From an uncultured Chthoniobacterales bacterium (GTDB lineage Bacteria > Verrucomicrobiota > Verrucomicrobiia > Chthoniobacterales > UBA10450), in assembly GCA_955652155.1 (NCBI GenBank), contig CATPAT010000214.1, positions 1 through 15,823 on the forward strand: a DNA stretch of 15,823 bases, given 5' to 3'. The translations under genes were made by a program, and so were the position numbers. The stretch's first letter is position 1. The number at the start of each line of letters is the position of its first letter. The notes beneath the pieces are model-generated. The model searched no databases. It was not told the DNA's origin and saw nothing but the letters and a program-made list of their open reading frames with translations. This document shows, one piece after another, positions 7,100 to 14,958 of this stretch.

Positions 7100-8764
7100 A
7101 TGCCGGCTGTTTTGAATCTGCTGCGGATCAAAAATCTCGCGCTGGTGGAGGAGCTCGAGTGGCAGATTGCGCCCGGTTTTACCGCTATCACCGGTGAAAC
7201 CGGTGCAGGGAAATCGATCATCATCGGCGCGCTTCAACTCTTACTCGGCGAACGCGCGGATAAATCACTCATTCGCACCGGGGCCGATACTTGCACCGCC
7301 GAAGCCGTTTTTACCGGCAAAGAATTGAAGAAGTTGAACCCACACCTGGTCGAAGCGGGCGTCGAGCCGTGCACGGATGAGCTTATTATTAAGCGAAGTC
7401 TCTCTGCAGCGGGCAGCAATCGTCAGTTCATCAACGGTTCGCCCACCACGTTGTCGATCCTGAAAAATGTGGGCGACGCGCTGGTCGATCTTCACGGTCC
7501 GCACGATCACCAGTCTTTACTCTCACCGGACAAGCAGCTCGACCTGCTCGATTCGTTCGCCCGCGCCGAGGAGCAACTTGAGGAATACAAAAAACATTTT
7601 CAACAATTGCAGACGCTGACAGCCGAGCACGCCGCGCTCAATACCGCCGAAACCGCGCGCGAGCAGGAGCTCGATCTGCTGCGCCACCAAATCAGCGAGA
7701 TTAATTCGGCGAATCTTGTAGCCGGCGAAGAAGAAGACATTGAGAAGCGTTACAAACTTACCAGCAGCAGTAAACGTCTGATCGAACTTGCCAGCGCGGC
7801 AGCCAACAAACTTTCGGAAGCGGACGAATCGGCCCTGTCGCAGCTCGCGGAGACGCAACGTTTGCTGCGCGAATTGGAGAAGATCGACATCTCCACCGCG
7901 GAGATTGCTTCCGAACATGCCGCGGCCGTAGTGCAGCTGTCGGAAATCGCGCGGTCGCTCTCCGATTACGCCGAGAAGCTTGATCTCGATCCGGAACAAC
8001 TCACCGCGCTCGAGCAACGTGTTTCGCTTTTTGAAACATTGAAGCGCAAATACGGCGGCTCGATTGCCGAAGTGATCGAGTTTGGCCGGCGCGCGGACGA
8101 ACGAATGCAAAAGATCGAAGGACGCGACGCCGAACTGGAGCGACTAACGAAAGAAATCGCAGAAGTTCGGGCGCAGATGAATCGGGCCGGCGAAGGGTTG
8201 CGTAAACTGCGCGCGAAAGCGGCGCCGAAACTTTCCGAGACGATTCGCAAAAACCTGCGCGATCTCGGATTTCGCCAATCGGACTTCGAAGCGAGACTAA
8301 GCTCAGTTGAGGAGCAGCGCGCGAATGGCTTCGATTCGGTTGAATTGCTTTTCTCGCCGAACCCTGGCGAACCGCTAAAACCGTTGCGCGCGATTGCTTC
8401 CAGCGGCGAAATTTCCCGCCTGATGCTCGCGATAAAGTCCGCGCTCGCCGCGCACGATTCGATTCCGCTTCTCGTCTTCGATGAGATCGACACGAATGTC
8501 GGCGGCGAAATTGCGCACGCGATTGGCGCAAAGATGCAAACGCTCGGGGATGAGCATCAGTTAATTTGCATCACCCATCTCGCGCCGGTTGCGGCTTCCG
8601 CTTCATCCCACTTTGTTGTGACCAAAGACGTGGTGCGCGGTCGCACCTTTTCGAATCTTCGCGAAGTTACCGGCAAAGCCCGCAGCGAAGAGATCGCGCG
8701 TATGCTCGGTGGCAAAGGCGAATCGGCGCTCCAACTCGCTGCCAGCTTGTTGAAGGAATCGTAA
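7100..8764 (+). CDS. recN: DNA repair protein RecN
   Basis: This is a 554-residue SMC-like ATPase that acts early in double-strand break repair, holding DNA ends or sister strands for recombination. The N-terminal half-ATPase has MPAVLNLLRIKNLALVEELE then Walker A GETGAGKS (32-39, Lys38). A long coiled-coil region runs about 150-370 with many Glu/Lys/Gln/Leu heptad-like stretches. The C-terminal half-ATPase has the ABC signature SSGEISR (434-440), Walker B LLVFDEID (457-464) with catalytic Glu462, and the switch His in CITHLAPVAA. Length is close to the family norm of about 550-560. ATG 7100 is chosen because the family begins within a few residues of this LxIxNLALV motif. No Shine-Dalgarno is present; a CTCAAC tandem repeat occupies that space. 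SOS control is usual for recN in some bacteria, but I see no LexA box here. Followed by a long inverted repeat that may end transcription. Confidence 0.97.
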   Translation: MPAVLNLLRIKNLALVEELEWQIAPGFTAITGETGAGKSIIIGALQLLLGERADKSLIRTGADTCTAEAVFTGKELKKLNPHLVEAGVEPCTDELIIKRSLSAAGSNRQFINGSPTTLSILKNVGDALVDLHGPHDHQSLLSPDKQLDLLDSFARAEEQLEEYKKHFQQLQTLTAEHAALNTAETAREQELDLLRHQISEINSANLVAGEEEDIEKRYKLTSSSKRLIELASAAANKLSEADESALSQLAETQRLLRELEKIDISTAEIASEHAAAVVQLSEIARSLSDYAEKLDLDPEQLTALEQRVSLFETLKRKYGGSIAEVIEFGRRADERMQKIEGRDAELERLTKEIAEVRAQMNRAGEGLRKLRAKAAPKLSETIRKNLRDLGFRQSDFEARLSSVEEQRANGFDSVELLFSPNPGEPLKPLRAIASSGEISRLMLAIKSALAAHDSIPLLVFDEIDTNVGGEIAHAIGAKMQTLGDEHQLICITHLAPVAASASSHFVVTKDVVRGRTFSNLREVTGKARSEEIARMLGGKGESALQLAASLLKES

Positions 8765-8765
8765 A

Positions 8766-8843
8766 CCGCGAATTACGCTAATGAACGCGAATGAAATTCA
8801 GAGTAAGCAGTTCTTTTTTCGCGTCTATTCGCGTGATTCGCGG
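8766..8843. repeat. Long imperfect inverted repeat between convergent recN and satP
   Basis: The left arm (8766-8789) and right arm (8820-8843) are 24 bases each and match as inverse complements at 20 of 24 positions, around a 30-base loop. Both arms carry CGCGAAT and ACGC units. It begins just after the recN stop and ends 13 bases before the end of satP, with a T-run at 8853-8857. Its position suggests a bidirectional terminator for the two converging genes. The weak mismatched stem and the repetitive CGCGAAT wording also fit a dispersed intergenic repeat. Confidence 0.7.
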
Positions 8844-8856
8844 GTAGAATAATTTT

Positions 8857-9435
8857 TCACTTGGTGACCGGACCGAGCGGCAGAACGACTCTGCCATACA
8901 ATTCGTTCAGAACTTGGGCAAGACCGGTGTAGATCGCGGAGAAACCGCAGACGATTCCCTCGTAGCCGGTGAAATGTTTGAAGCCGGGACTGGCGTTCGT
9001 GAAATCGCCGATCGCGAGCAGGAAAAATAAGATCGCGAGCGTGCCGAAGACGATCTGTAATGCGTGATTGAGCCGCAGTGTCCCGATAAACATGACCAAA
9101 GTGAACAATCCCCACATCGCAAGATACGCCGCCATCGCCGTGTCGTTCGAGGCCGCGCCCCAACCAAGTTTTGTCAGCACAATCAGCGCGACGAGCGAAA
9201 GCCAGAACAATCCGTAGGAAACAAAAGCGGTGGTGGCAAACGTGTTGCCTTTTCGCCACTCCATCATGCCGGCAATAACTTGCGCGATACCACCGTAACA
9301 AATGCCCATCGCCAGAATCATCGCGTTGAGTTCGTAAAAGCCGGCGTTGTGCAGATTAAGCAAAACGGTCGTCATGCCGAAACCGAGGAGACCCAGCGGC
9401 GCGGGATTGCCAGTAATGTCGCGGGATTCGTTCAT
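8857..9435 (-). CDS. satP: Acetate/succinate:proton symporter, GPR1/FUN34/YaaH family
   Basis: This 192-residue inner-membrane protein is predicted to import acetate and succinate with protons. The family signature NPAPLGLLGFGMTTVLLNLHN (from residue 10) is nearly the same as in E. coli SatP (YaaH), followed by ILAMGICYGGIAQVIAGMMEWRKGNTF and, near the C-terminus, GLAQVLNELYGRVVLPLG. Six hydrophobic segments can be traced (about 14-32, 37-58, 68-88, 101-120, 124-143, 160-178), as expected for the six-helix fold. I chose ATG at 9435, giving a length near the E. coli protein (188); an in-frame ATG at 9471 would add 12 residues with no family likeness. It converges on recN and diverges from the spmAB gene across 83 bases, which must hold both promoters. 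No strong Shine-Dalgarno is seen. Confidence 0.95.
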   Translation of the reverse strand: MNESRDITGNPAPLGLLGFGMTTVLLNLHNAGFYELNAMILAMGICYGGIAQVIAGMMEWRKGNTFATTAFVSYGLFWLSLVALIVLTKLGWGAASNDTAMAAYLAMWGLFTLVMFIGTLRLNHALQIVFGTLAILFFLLAIGDFTNASPGFKHFTGYEGIVCGFSAIYTGLAQVLNELYGRVVLPLGPVTK

Positions 9436-9518
9436 CCAATCAGTCTGGCGAAGACAAGATCGACAAGGCAATCACAAATCGGCTGGTCGGGCGCGACGGC
9501 GGCGGTTAAAAAACAGGC

Positions 9519-10902
9519 GTGCTAAATTACATTTGGCTCGCGCTGGTTTTGCTCGCGGTCGCGATTGGCGGCTGGAATGATCGGCTCAAAGATGTGACTG
9601 GCGGCGCGTTGGATGGCGCGAAAACGGCAGTGACAATCGCGCTGGGTTTGATCGGGATCATGGCGCTGTGGCTGGGGTTAATGCGTTTGGCCGAACGCGC
9701 CGGGCTCGTCCAACGGATCGCTTACGGATTGCGGCCGTTAATGCAGCGATTGTTTCCCGAAGTTCCACCGGATCATCCGGCAATGGGTTCGATGCTGATG
9801 AACATGGCGGCGAACATGCTCGGACTCGGCAACGCCGCGACGCCGCTCGGGTTGCGCGCGATGCGCGATTTGGAATCATTGAACCCGCGACCCGGCGTTG
9901 CTTCGAACGCGATGTGCACGTTTTTGGCGATCAACACCAGCTCGGTGTAATTAATTCCGGCAACAGCGATTGCGATTCTGGCCGCGGCCGGCTCGGCCCG
10001 CCCGACGGTCATTGTCGGCACGGCATTTTTCGCGACACTCTGCGCGGCAACCGTCGCGGTGGTTTCGGCAAAGTTTTTCGAGCGATTACCGATCTTCCGG
10101 CCAGTGGCAAGCGACGAGTCCAAGAAAAAACGAGAGCGGAGGGCCCAAGCCGAACCGGCAGTACAGCGCGACGCCTCTACCACAGCGCAATCCTCGGACA
10201 AATTCGCGTTCGATGATGAATCGCTCGGACAACCGCCGCTCTCGCGTCCGGCGCCGTGGGGAATGATCGCGCTGGTGTTGCTTGGCGTTTTTTTTGCGAT
10301 GCTCTTTTTACGAATGGTGATTCCGGATCTCTTTCGACTGCCAATGCCGACTGACGCCGCGTTGCAAAATCCCTTTGCCCGAATGGTCAATGCCTTGTCG
10401 ATCCTGGCCATTCCATTTCTGCTCAGTTTTTTCCCGATCTACGCTGCCGCGCGCGGGATCAAGGTTTATGACGAGTTCGTGGAAGGGGCAAGAAGCGTTC
10501 ACCGTCATTTTGCGAATCATTCCGTTTCTGGTGACGATGCTGGTAGCGATTGGAATGTTCAAAGGCGCGGGCGGAATCGATCTGCTGACGAAATTGCTCA
10601 GCCCGATCCTGACTCCATTGCATTTTCCAACCGATCTGGTACCGCTCGCTTTGATGCGGCCATTGAGCGGAAGCGCGACACTCGCGCTTCTGACGGACGT
10701 CGTGCACCGGTTCGGGCCGGACAACATCATCAGTCTGATGGCGGCGACCATTTATGGAAGCACTGAGACGACATTCTATGTGGTTGCAGTCTACTTTGGA
10801 TCGGTCGGGATCAAACAGACGCGGCACGCGATTCCAGCGGGATTGCTGGCCGATCTGACCGGCGTTATTGCGTCGGTAATTATCTGCCGAGCGGTGTTGT
10901 AA
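9519..10902 (+). pseudogene. spmAB: Fused SpmA-SpmB-type nucleoside-recognition (Gate) membrane protein, broken by a stop codon and a frameshift
   Basis: Read through its lesions, this gene encodes about 460 residues. The N-terminal half resembles spore maturation protein SpmA (GTG start, LNYIWLALVLLAVAIGGW; MNMAANMLGLGNAATPLGL; FLAINTSSV). The C-terminal half resembles SpmB (ARGIKVYDEFVEG, VILRIIPFLVTMLVAIGMFKGAGG, RPLSGSATLALL, AATIYGSTETTFYVVAVYFGSVG). Both halves are multi-pass membrane segments of the Gate family, and fused forms occur in non-sporulating bacteria, where the role is unknown. Two defects interrupt it. TAA at 9948-9950 follows INTSSV where the reading continues in the same frame as LIPATAIAIL; one C-to-T change from CAA (Gln) would explain it. 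Then the frame shifts by one base at the GGGG run 10485-10488, after which homology resumes from 10489 (QEAFTVILRI). The charged linker at about residues 200-235 is probably the fusion joint. Either a decayed gene or two sequencing or assembly errors. Confidence 0.85.
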
Positions 10903-11045
10903 AGACTTGCCGCCAGAGACAATGCCAATCCGGATCTGACAGGCACATACAACAACGACAGCTACTTAGATCGACTTTTAAACGATCGAAATCATTTTTC
11001 CCTACCATTGAGCGCGCGAATTCTTTATCGTCCAGGCTTTTGCAG

Positions 11046-12227
11046 ATGATCCAGCGCGATTACTTAGTCATTGGCAGCGGTATTGGCGGGGCGAGCGTGT
11101 GCGAAGGTGTGCGCAAGCATGACAAGCGCGGCACGATTACCATCGTCGGCGCGGAGATCATGCCACCCTACAATCGCTGGTTGCTTTCGAAGGATTTTCT
11201 GCGCGAAAAAACGCCGCCGCTCAAAAAACTCGCCCACTTCGACCAGCGCTGGTTCGATTCGCACAAAATCGAAACACGATTCGCCACGATCGTAAAGCAA
11301 TTCAACATCGAGCGGCGTTTGGCGGTATTGGGAAATGGCGAAAGCATTGAATTCACGAAAGCCTGTTTGGCGATGGGCAGCCGGCCGGTGCGACCGCCGG
11401 TCGCAGGCGTGAACCTCGGGAACGTGATTTACCTCCGCACCGTGCGCGACGCGCTGGCATTGCGCGAAATGGCCAGCATTGAAAGGACTGTGATGGTGAT
11501 TGGCGGCGGACTGCTGGCGTGCGAGGCGGCGGCGAGTCTTCGGATGATGAAATTGAAGGTGACCATGATGCATCGCAACGCTTATTTGTTGAATCGCTAT
11601 CTGGATTCCCAAACCGGACCGTGGTTGACCGATTATTATGCGAAGCACGGCATCACCATGTTGATCGGCGAGAGCTTGAATGGTTTCGAAGGCAAGACGG
11701 TGCTGCGAAATATCCAGACGAAAAGTGGGAACCGCGTTCCGGCCGGACTGGCCATCGTCGCTTGCGGCGCCGAACCAAACCTCGATCTCGTCCGCAATAC
11801 GCCGCTTTCCGGCCCTCACGGCTCGCCGGTCACGGAATATCTCGAAACGGAGGAGAAAGGAATTTTTGCCGTTGGAGATCTGGCATTTTATCCCGATCGC
11901 ATCATGGGCGGAGTGCGCCGCCAGACGCATTGGGAGAACGCTCGAGCGCAAGGCCTGATTGCGGGAGCGAACATGACCGGCAAAAAAAGAATTCGCTACG
12001 AACAAGTCCCTTATTTCTGGACGGAGATGTTCGATCTGCGGCTGCACTTTGTCGGAGATTTCAGCATGCAGCCGACTCGGGTCGATCTCCGCGGCACCTA
12101 CGCCAAGAAAAAGTTTCTAGCGCGTTATTATCAAGGCGAGAAACTGCGCGCGATCCTGCTTTGTAATCAAACTGAGCGCGAAGTTGAATCGGCCAAAAAA
12201 GAATTGCGGCAAGCGTTGGGAAAGTAG
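11046..12227 (+). CDS. FAD/NAD(P)-dependent oxidoreductase (ferredoxin/rubredoxin/nitrite reductase-type)
   Basis: This 393-residue cytosolic flavoprotein is predicted to pass electrons from NAD(P)H through FAD to an unknown acceptor. The N-terminal FAD-binding Rossmann motif is VIGSGIGGAS (8-17). Next comes PPYNRWLLSKDFL (40-52), the stretch typical of the rubredoxin reductase, ferredoxin reductase and NirB N-terminal group. Then TVMVIGGGLLACEAA (148-162) marks the NAD(P) site, and GIFAVGDLAFYPD (272-284) supplies the Asp278 that contacts FAD. HWENARAQG (295-303) and VPYFWTEMFD (321-330) continue the family pattern. No redox-active CxxC is present, so it is not thioredoxin- or lipoamide-type. 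ATG 11046 is preferred (AGG 9 bases upstream); a TTG two codons earlier at 11040 is possible. No partner ferredoxin or rubredoxin gene is adjacent, so the electron acceptor cannot be named. It converges on the next gene with a 13-bp gap. Confidence 0.88.
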   Translation: MIQRDYLVIGSGIGGASVCEGVRKHDKRGTITIVGAEIMPPYNRWLLSKDFLREKTPPLKKLAHFDQRWFDSHKIETRFATIVKQFNIERRLAVLGNGESIEFTKACLAMGSRPVRPPVAGVNLGNVIYLRTVRDALALREMASIERTVMVIGGGLLACEAAASLRMMKLKVTMMHRNAYLLNRYLDSQTGPWLTDYYAKHGITMLIGESLNGFEGKTVLRNIQTKSGNRVPAGLAIVACGAEPNLDLVRNTPLSGPHGSPVTEYLETEEKGIFAVGDLAFYPDRIMGGVRRQTHWENARAQGLIAGANMTGKKRIRYEQVPYFWTEMFDLRLHFVGDFSMQPTRVDLRGTYAKKKFLARYYQGEKLRAILLCNQTEREVESAKKELRQALGK

Positions 12228-12240
12228 GGGGCGGTCGCTC

Positions 12241-12735
12241 TCAATCGAATTCCGCCGGAATTTCCAACTCCGGATTGCTGACGCGAACAAGTTTCCAGTC
12301 CCACGGTTTACGAGAAGTGTGACGCCATTGCAGTTCGAAAGGCGTCGTCAGTGAATTGACGCGTTCCTTCACCACTGCGCCCAAGCCAGGATCGCTATCT
12401 TCGATCACAATTCTGCTGCGCCAGAGACCGACGCGGCCTCCTCTGTCGATCTTACAATTCGCATCAATCACGTTGAGGCGAAGATGATGACCGTAGCCCA
12501 GCACTAAATGCATTCGTTCGAGGACAAGTGCGCGATCATTGCCCCATTGATCAGCATAATCGGTCCCGATCAAGTCCGCGACGCGACTCCAATTTCTCTG
12601 TTCGATGTCATGCAAAAGATTTTTCGCGTGGCGATCAATCTGACGCGGTGGTTGCCACAGCCAGACGCAATACAAACCGATCGTGAGAGTCAGGACGAGT
12701 CCAACAAACCATCCGGTCCGAAAATCAACGCGCAT
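12241..12735 (-). CDS. Small membrane-anchored hypothetical protein
   Basis: I do not recognise this 164-residue protein. It has one N-terminal hydrophobic segment (about 9-27, WFVGLVLTLTIGLYCVWLW) with basic residues before it, so it is likely a single-pass inner-membrane anchor with the rest in the periplasm; no cleavage site is obvious. The soluble part (about 35-164) alternates helix-like (DRHAKNLLHDIEQRNWSRVADLIG) and strand-like (GGRVGLWRSRIVIEDSDPG, PWDWKLVRVSNPELEIP) segments. That layout is reminiscent of small NTF2-like folds, which is only a guess. It is convergent with the oxidoreductase gene and starts at the edge of the 246-bp gap upstream of the receiver gene. Codon use and composition look like the neighbours, which supports it being real. 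Confidence 0.7.
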   Translation of the reverse strand: MRVDFRTGWFVGLVLTLTIGLYCVWLWQPPRQIDRHAKNLLHDIEQRNWSRVADLIGTDYADQWGNDRALVLERMHLVLGYGHHLRLNVIDANCKIDRGGRVGLWRSRIVIEDSDPGLGAVVKERVNSLTTPFELQWRHTSRKPWDWKLVRVSNPELEIPAEFD

Positions 12736-12837
12736 AAGTCAATCTGCCGTTCGACGTAATGTCGTGCATTGTCCGCGCGTCAGGTAAAATCACGAGGGCA
12801 AGTTGCCGTAAAAGGAAATAATTGCGATTGACGGGCA

Positions 12838-12854
12838 ATGCCCCAATGGGGCAT
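12838..12854. promoter_or_regulatory. Perfect 7-bp palindrome with 3-base centre, possible operator
   Basis: ATGCCCC (12838-12844) and GGGGCAT (12848-12854) are perfect inverse complements around AAT. It sits in the 246-bp gap between two divergent genes (minus 12735, plus 12982), the longest gene-free stretch in the window. The symmetry suits a dimeric regulator site or a short hairpin. No T-run follows, so it does not look like an intrinsic terminator. Apart from this and the small ORF at 12884, I see nothing definite in the gap. Confidence 0.35.
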
Positions 12855-12883
12855 GAACCGTGCTGGTAGACTTGCTTTGATTC

Positions 12884-12970
12884 ATGGTGACGTTTGCTGC
12901 TTTTGGCGTGGCCGTTTTTGCGGTGTTATTTTGTGTCTGGTGGGCGTGCTTGAACGAAAGTGATAGATAG
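12884..12970 (+). CDS. Possible 28-residue hydrophobic membrane microprotein
   Basis: ATG at 12884 opens a 28-codon frame ending TAG at 12968-12970. It encodes a strongly hydrophobic stretch (residues about 3-22, with FAAFGVAVFAVLFCVWWAC) and a polar end LNESDR, the look of a single-span membrane peptide. The stop lies 11 bases before the start of the receiver gene, an operon-like spacing. There is no clear Shine-Dalgarno before it, and a frame this short can arise by chance, so this is a weak call given only because of its unusual composition and placement. Confidence 0.25.
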   Translation: MVTFAAFGVAVFAVLFCVWWACLNESDR

Positions 12971-12981
12971 ATGCGAGGCTT

Positions 12982-13785
12982 ATGCTGGACCAAGAAGATT
13001 TGAAGTGGATCGCGGCGACTTCCACTGAACTGAACTCGATTTTGCAACAGGTTTCGCGCTATGCGGACCTCGCCCGCAGACATCACGGCGAACATAGCTA
13101 CATCGATCTGCTAGGCGAACGTGTCGAGCTCGCTTCCAAGACGGCGCAATGTCTCTTTGATCGTGTAACGTCAAAGATTCTGGCCGGCGCGGCGCGGAAA
13201 ACGGCCGCCGCGCGGAGAAGCGAAGCCGGATTTAAGGTAGTTCCTCCGCCGGCCGCGATCGATGACGAACCGGACCGTTCCATTCGAACTTCCCGTAAAG
13301 GCGAACAAACACGTGGATCAATTGCCGGTGCCAAACAAGCAACGGCGTCCGGTGATAACGGCCTTCCACCAGGGGTCAGAGTCAAAAATCCGCACGGACG
13401 ACGCGAATATCTGCTCTTGATTGAGGACGAACCGGACGTTGCCGATCTGGCTTCAAAAATGTTGGCCGAGGAGGGCTACCGGGTCGTGATGGCGCATGAT
13501 GGCTTTGAGGCTCTCAAAATCTACGAATCCATGGGCAAGCAAATCGGGCTCGTCATTCTCGATTATTTCCTGCCGGTGATAGATGGCGACGCCGTGTTTG
13601 AGGAGCTGCGCTCGATTAATCCGAAAGTAAATGTTGTCCTAAGTAGCGGCTTCGCCGAGCAAACCAAGATCGCGTCAATGCTGGCAAAGGGGCTCCGCGG
13701 TTTCATTCCGAAACCCTATAGCCGCGAGAAGTTGCTTGAACAGGTGCGTTCGACCCTGGACGCAGACCGTCAGCCGAGCCGCTAG
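12982..13785 (+). CDS. Response-regulator protein: histidine-less DHp-like N-terminus plus receiver domain
   Basis: This is a 267-residue cytosolic signalling protein. Residues about 8-66 look like the two helices of a histidine-kinase dimerisation (DHp) domain: TELNSILQQVSRYADLARR has the wording of an H-box (HELNNIL...Y..L), but the phospho-accepting His is replaced by Thr15. The matching second helix is IDLLGERVELASKTAQCLFDRVTSKIL. No ATP-binding domain follows; instead a polar linker (about 70-142) leads to a receiver domain (about 143-260). Its acidic pocket is Glu148/Asp149 (LLLIEDEPD), the phospho-acceptor is Asp194 (LVILDYFLPVIDG), the switch residue is Ser221 or Ser222 (LSSGF) and the conserved Lys is Lys244 (PKPY). 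No output domain is present, so it probably acts by protein contact. GAGG (12975-12978) is only 3 bases before the ATG. It precedes pilT by 81 bases, suggesting a link to pilus control, which is inference. Confidence 0.8.
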   Translation: MLDQEDLKWIAATSTELNSILQQVSRYADLARRHHGEHSYIDLLGERVELASKTAQCLFDRVTSKILAGAARKTAAARRSEAGFKVVPPPAAIDDEPDRSIRTSRKGEQTRGSIAGAKQATASGDNGLPPGVRVKNPHGRREYLLLIEDEPDVADLASKMLAEEGYRVVMAHDGFEALKIYESMGKQIGLVILDYFLPVIDGDAVFEELRSINPKVNVVLSSGFAEQTKIASMLAKGLRGFIPKPYSREKLLEQVRSTLDADRQPSR

Positions 13786-13851
13786 CGAATCTGACAAGCC
13801 TCGAGCGGAGCAGGGCCTGAATCCCCTCTTCATGGCATCAATTTAGCTTCT

Positions 13852-13858
13852 GAGGGAG
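13852..13858 (+). promoter_or_regulatory. Strong Shine-Dalgarno of pilT
   Basis: GAGGGAG lies 8 bases before the pilT ATG (13867), close to the ideal spacing. It is the only strong ribosome-binding site I found in the window and it fixes the pilT start. The 81-bp gap upstream should also hold any pilT promoter, but I see no convincing -35/-10 pair. Confidence 0.65.
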
Positions 13859-13866
13859 CGACGCCC

Positions 13867-14949
13867 ATGGCTCGCATTGACGCCTTTTTCAAATTGATGG
13901 CGGAACAAAAGGCTTCCGACCTTCATCTCTCGACCAACAATTCGCCGATGTTACGCATCAACGGCGACTTGGTGCGGGTCGATTTTCCGCCCCTGGGGAA
14001 CGACGACCTCAAGGCGATGGTTTACGAGATCGCGCCCGAAGGAAAGATTAAGCACTTCGAAGAAACGCTCGATGTCGACTTTGGCTACGAAGTGCCAGAC
14101 GTGATGCGTTACCGCGTCAATTTTTTCCAGCAAAAATACGGCATCTCGGCCGCGTTCCGCTCGATTCCGTCGCAAGTGTTGACTGTTGAAGAACTGGGGC
14201 TGCCGTCGGTGCTAAAAAAATTTCCGATGCTGAAGAAAGGCCTTGTCCTGGTTACCGGCCCAACCGGTTCCGGTAAATCAACCACGCTCGCCGCGATGGT
14301 CGACCATTCGAATCTCCATCGCCACGACCACATCATCACGGTGGAAGATCCGATCGAATTCGTACACCGCAGTCAAAATTGTCTCGTTCAGCATCGCGAA
14401 GTCGGCGTCCATACCCGCTCCTTTGCCAACGCGTTGCGCGGCGCACTGCGTGAAGATCCGGACATCATTCTCGTCGGCGAAATGCGCGATTTGGAAACGA
14501 TCGAGCTCGCGCTGACCGCGGCCGCTACCGGTCACCTCGTTTTCGGCACTTTGCACACCTCCAATGCCTCCAAAGCGGTCGATCGTGTCATCGACGTCTT
14601 CCCGACCACCCAGCAAAACCAAATCCGCACTACCCTGGCCGAGTCGCTCAAGGGCGTCATCGCGCAGAATCTTTTCAAACGCATCGACAAACCTGGACGC
14701 GTCGCGGCCCTTGAGATCTTGGTCGTCGACACCGCCATCGCCAATCTCGTGCGCGAGGGAAAAACGCACCAAATCCCGGGCATGATTCAAGTCGGCAAGA
14801 AAAAAGGCAATCAACCGCTGGACGACGCCATCATGGAGCACCTCCGGCACGCTCGGATCTCGCCGGAAGAGGCTTACGACAAGTGCACCGACAAGAAAAA
14901 ATTCCGCCAATTTTTGGCCGAACCGCCAATCGACGCTTCTGAAGAATAA
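13867..14949 (+). CDS. pilT: Type IV pilus retraction ATPase PilT
   Basis: This 360-residue hexameric cytosolic ATPase is predicted to drive pilus depolymerisation and twitching. The N-terminal PAS-like domain has the standard ASDLHLSTNNSPMLRINGDL (16-35). The RecA-like core has Walker A GPTGSGKS (131-138, Lys137), the Asp box ITVEDPIEF with Glu160, Walker B IILVGEMRD with Glu205, and the His box TGHLVFGTLHT with His223 and His230. The C-terminal PilT signature AIRNLIRE appears as AIANLVRE (290-297), with Arg changed to Ala at the third place. Length fits the family (about 345-370). The gene begins 81 bases after the receiver gene and is followed after 9 bases by a second PilT-like gene, the arrangement of a PilT/PilU pair. 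No pilin or assembly genes (pilB, pilC) are in the window. Confidence 0.96.
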   Translation: MARIDAFFKLMAEQKASDLHLSTNNSPMLRINGDLVRVDFPPLGNDDLKAMVYEIAPEGKIKHFEETLDVDFGYEVPDVMRYRVNFFQQKYGISAAFRSIPSQVLTVEELGLPSVLKKFPMLKKGLVLVTGPTGSGKSTTLAAMVDHSNLHRHDHIITVEDPIEFVHRSQNCLVQHREVGVHTRSFANALRGALREDPDIILVGEMRDLETIELALTAAATGHLVFGTLHTSNASKAVDRVIDVFPTTQQNQIRTTLAESLKGVIAQNLFKRIDKPGRVAALEILVVDTAIANLVREGKTHQIPGMIQVGKKKGNQPLDDAIMEHLRHARISPEEAYDKCTDKKKFRQFLAEPPIDASEE

Positions 14950-14958
14950 ATTGCGCTC

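Noticed and set aside
9436..9471. Upstream ATG at 9471 for satP
   Set aside because: It adds 12 residues unlike the family and would make the protein longer than the SatP norm.
9948..9950. TAA in spmAB as a recoded sense or selenocysteine-like codon
   Set aside because: TAA is the normal stop of other genes here (aminotransferase, recN, pilT), and a separate frameshift in the same gene makes decay or error the simpler view.
10969..10999. GATCG/CGATC pair followed by a T-run after the spmAB pseudogene, as an intrinsic terminator
   Set aside because: The stem is 5 bp with an AT-rich 9-base loop and the T-run lies 7 bases further on; stability looks too low.
12790..13095. Minus-strand open frame of 101 codons opposite the start of the receiver gene
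   Set aside because: It lies over the gap and the receiver coding strand, has no recognisable motif, and its composition looks like a shadow of the real gene.
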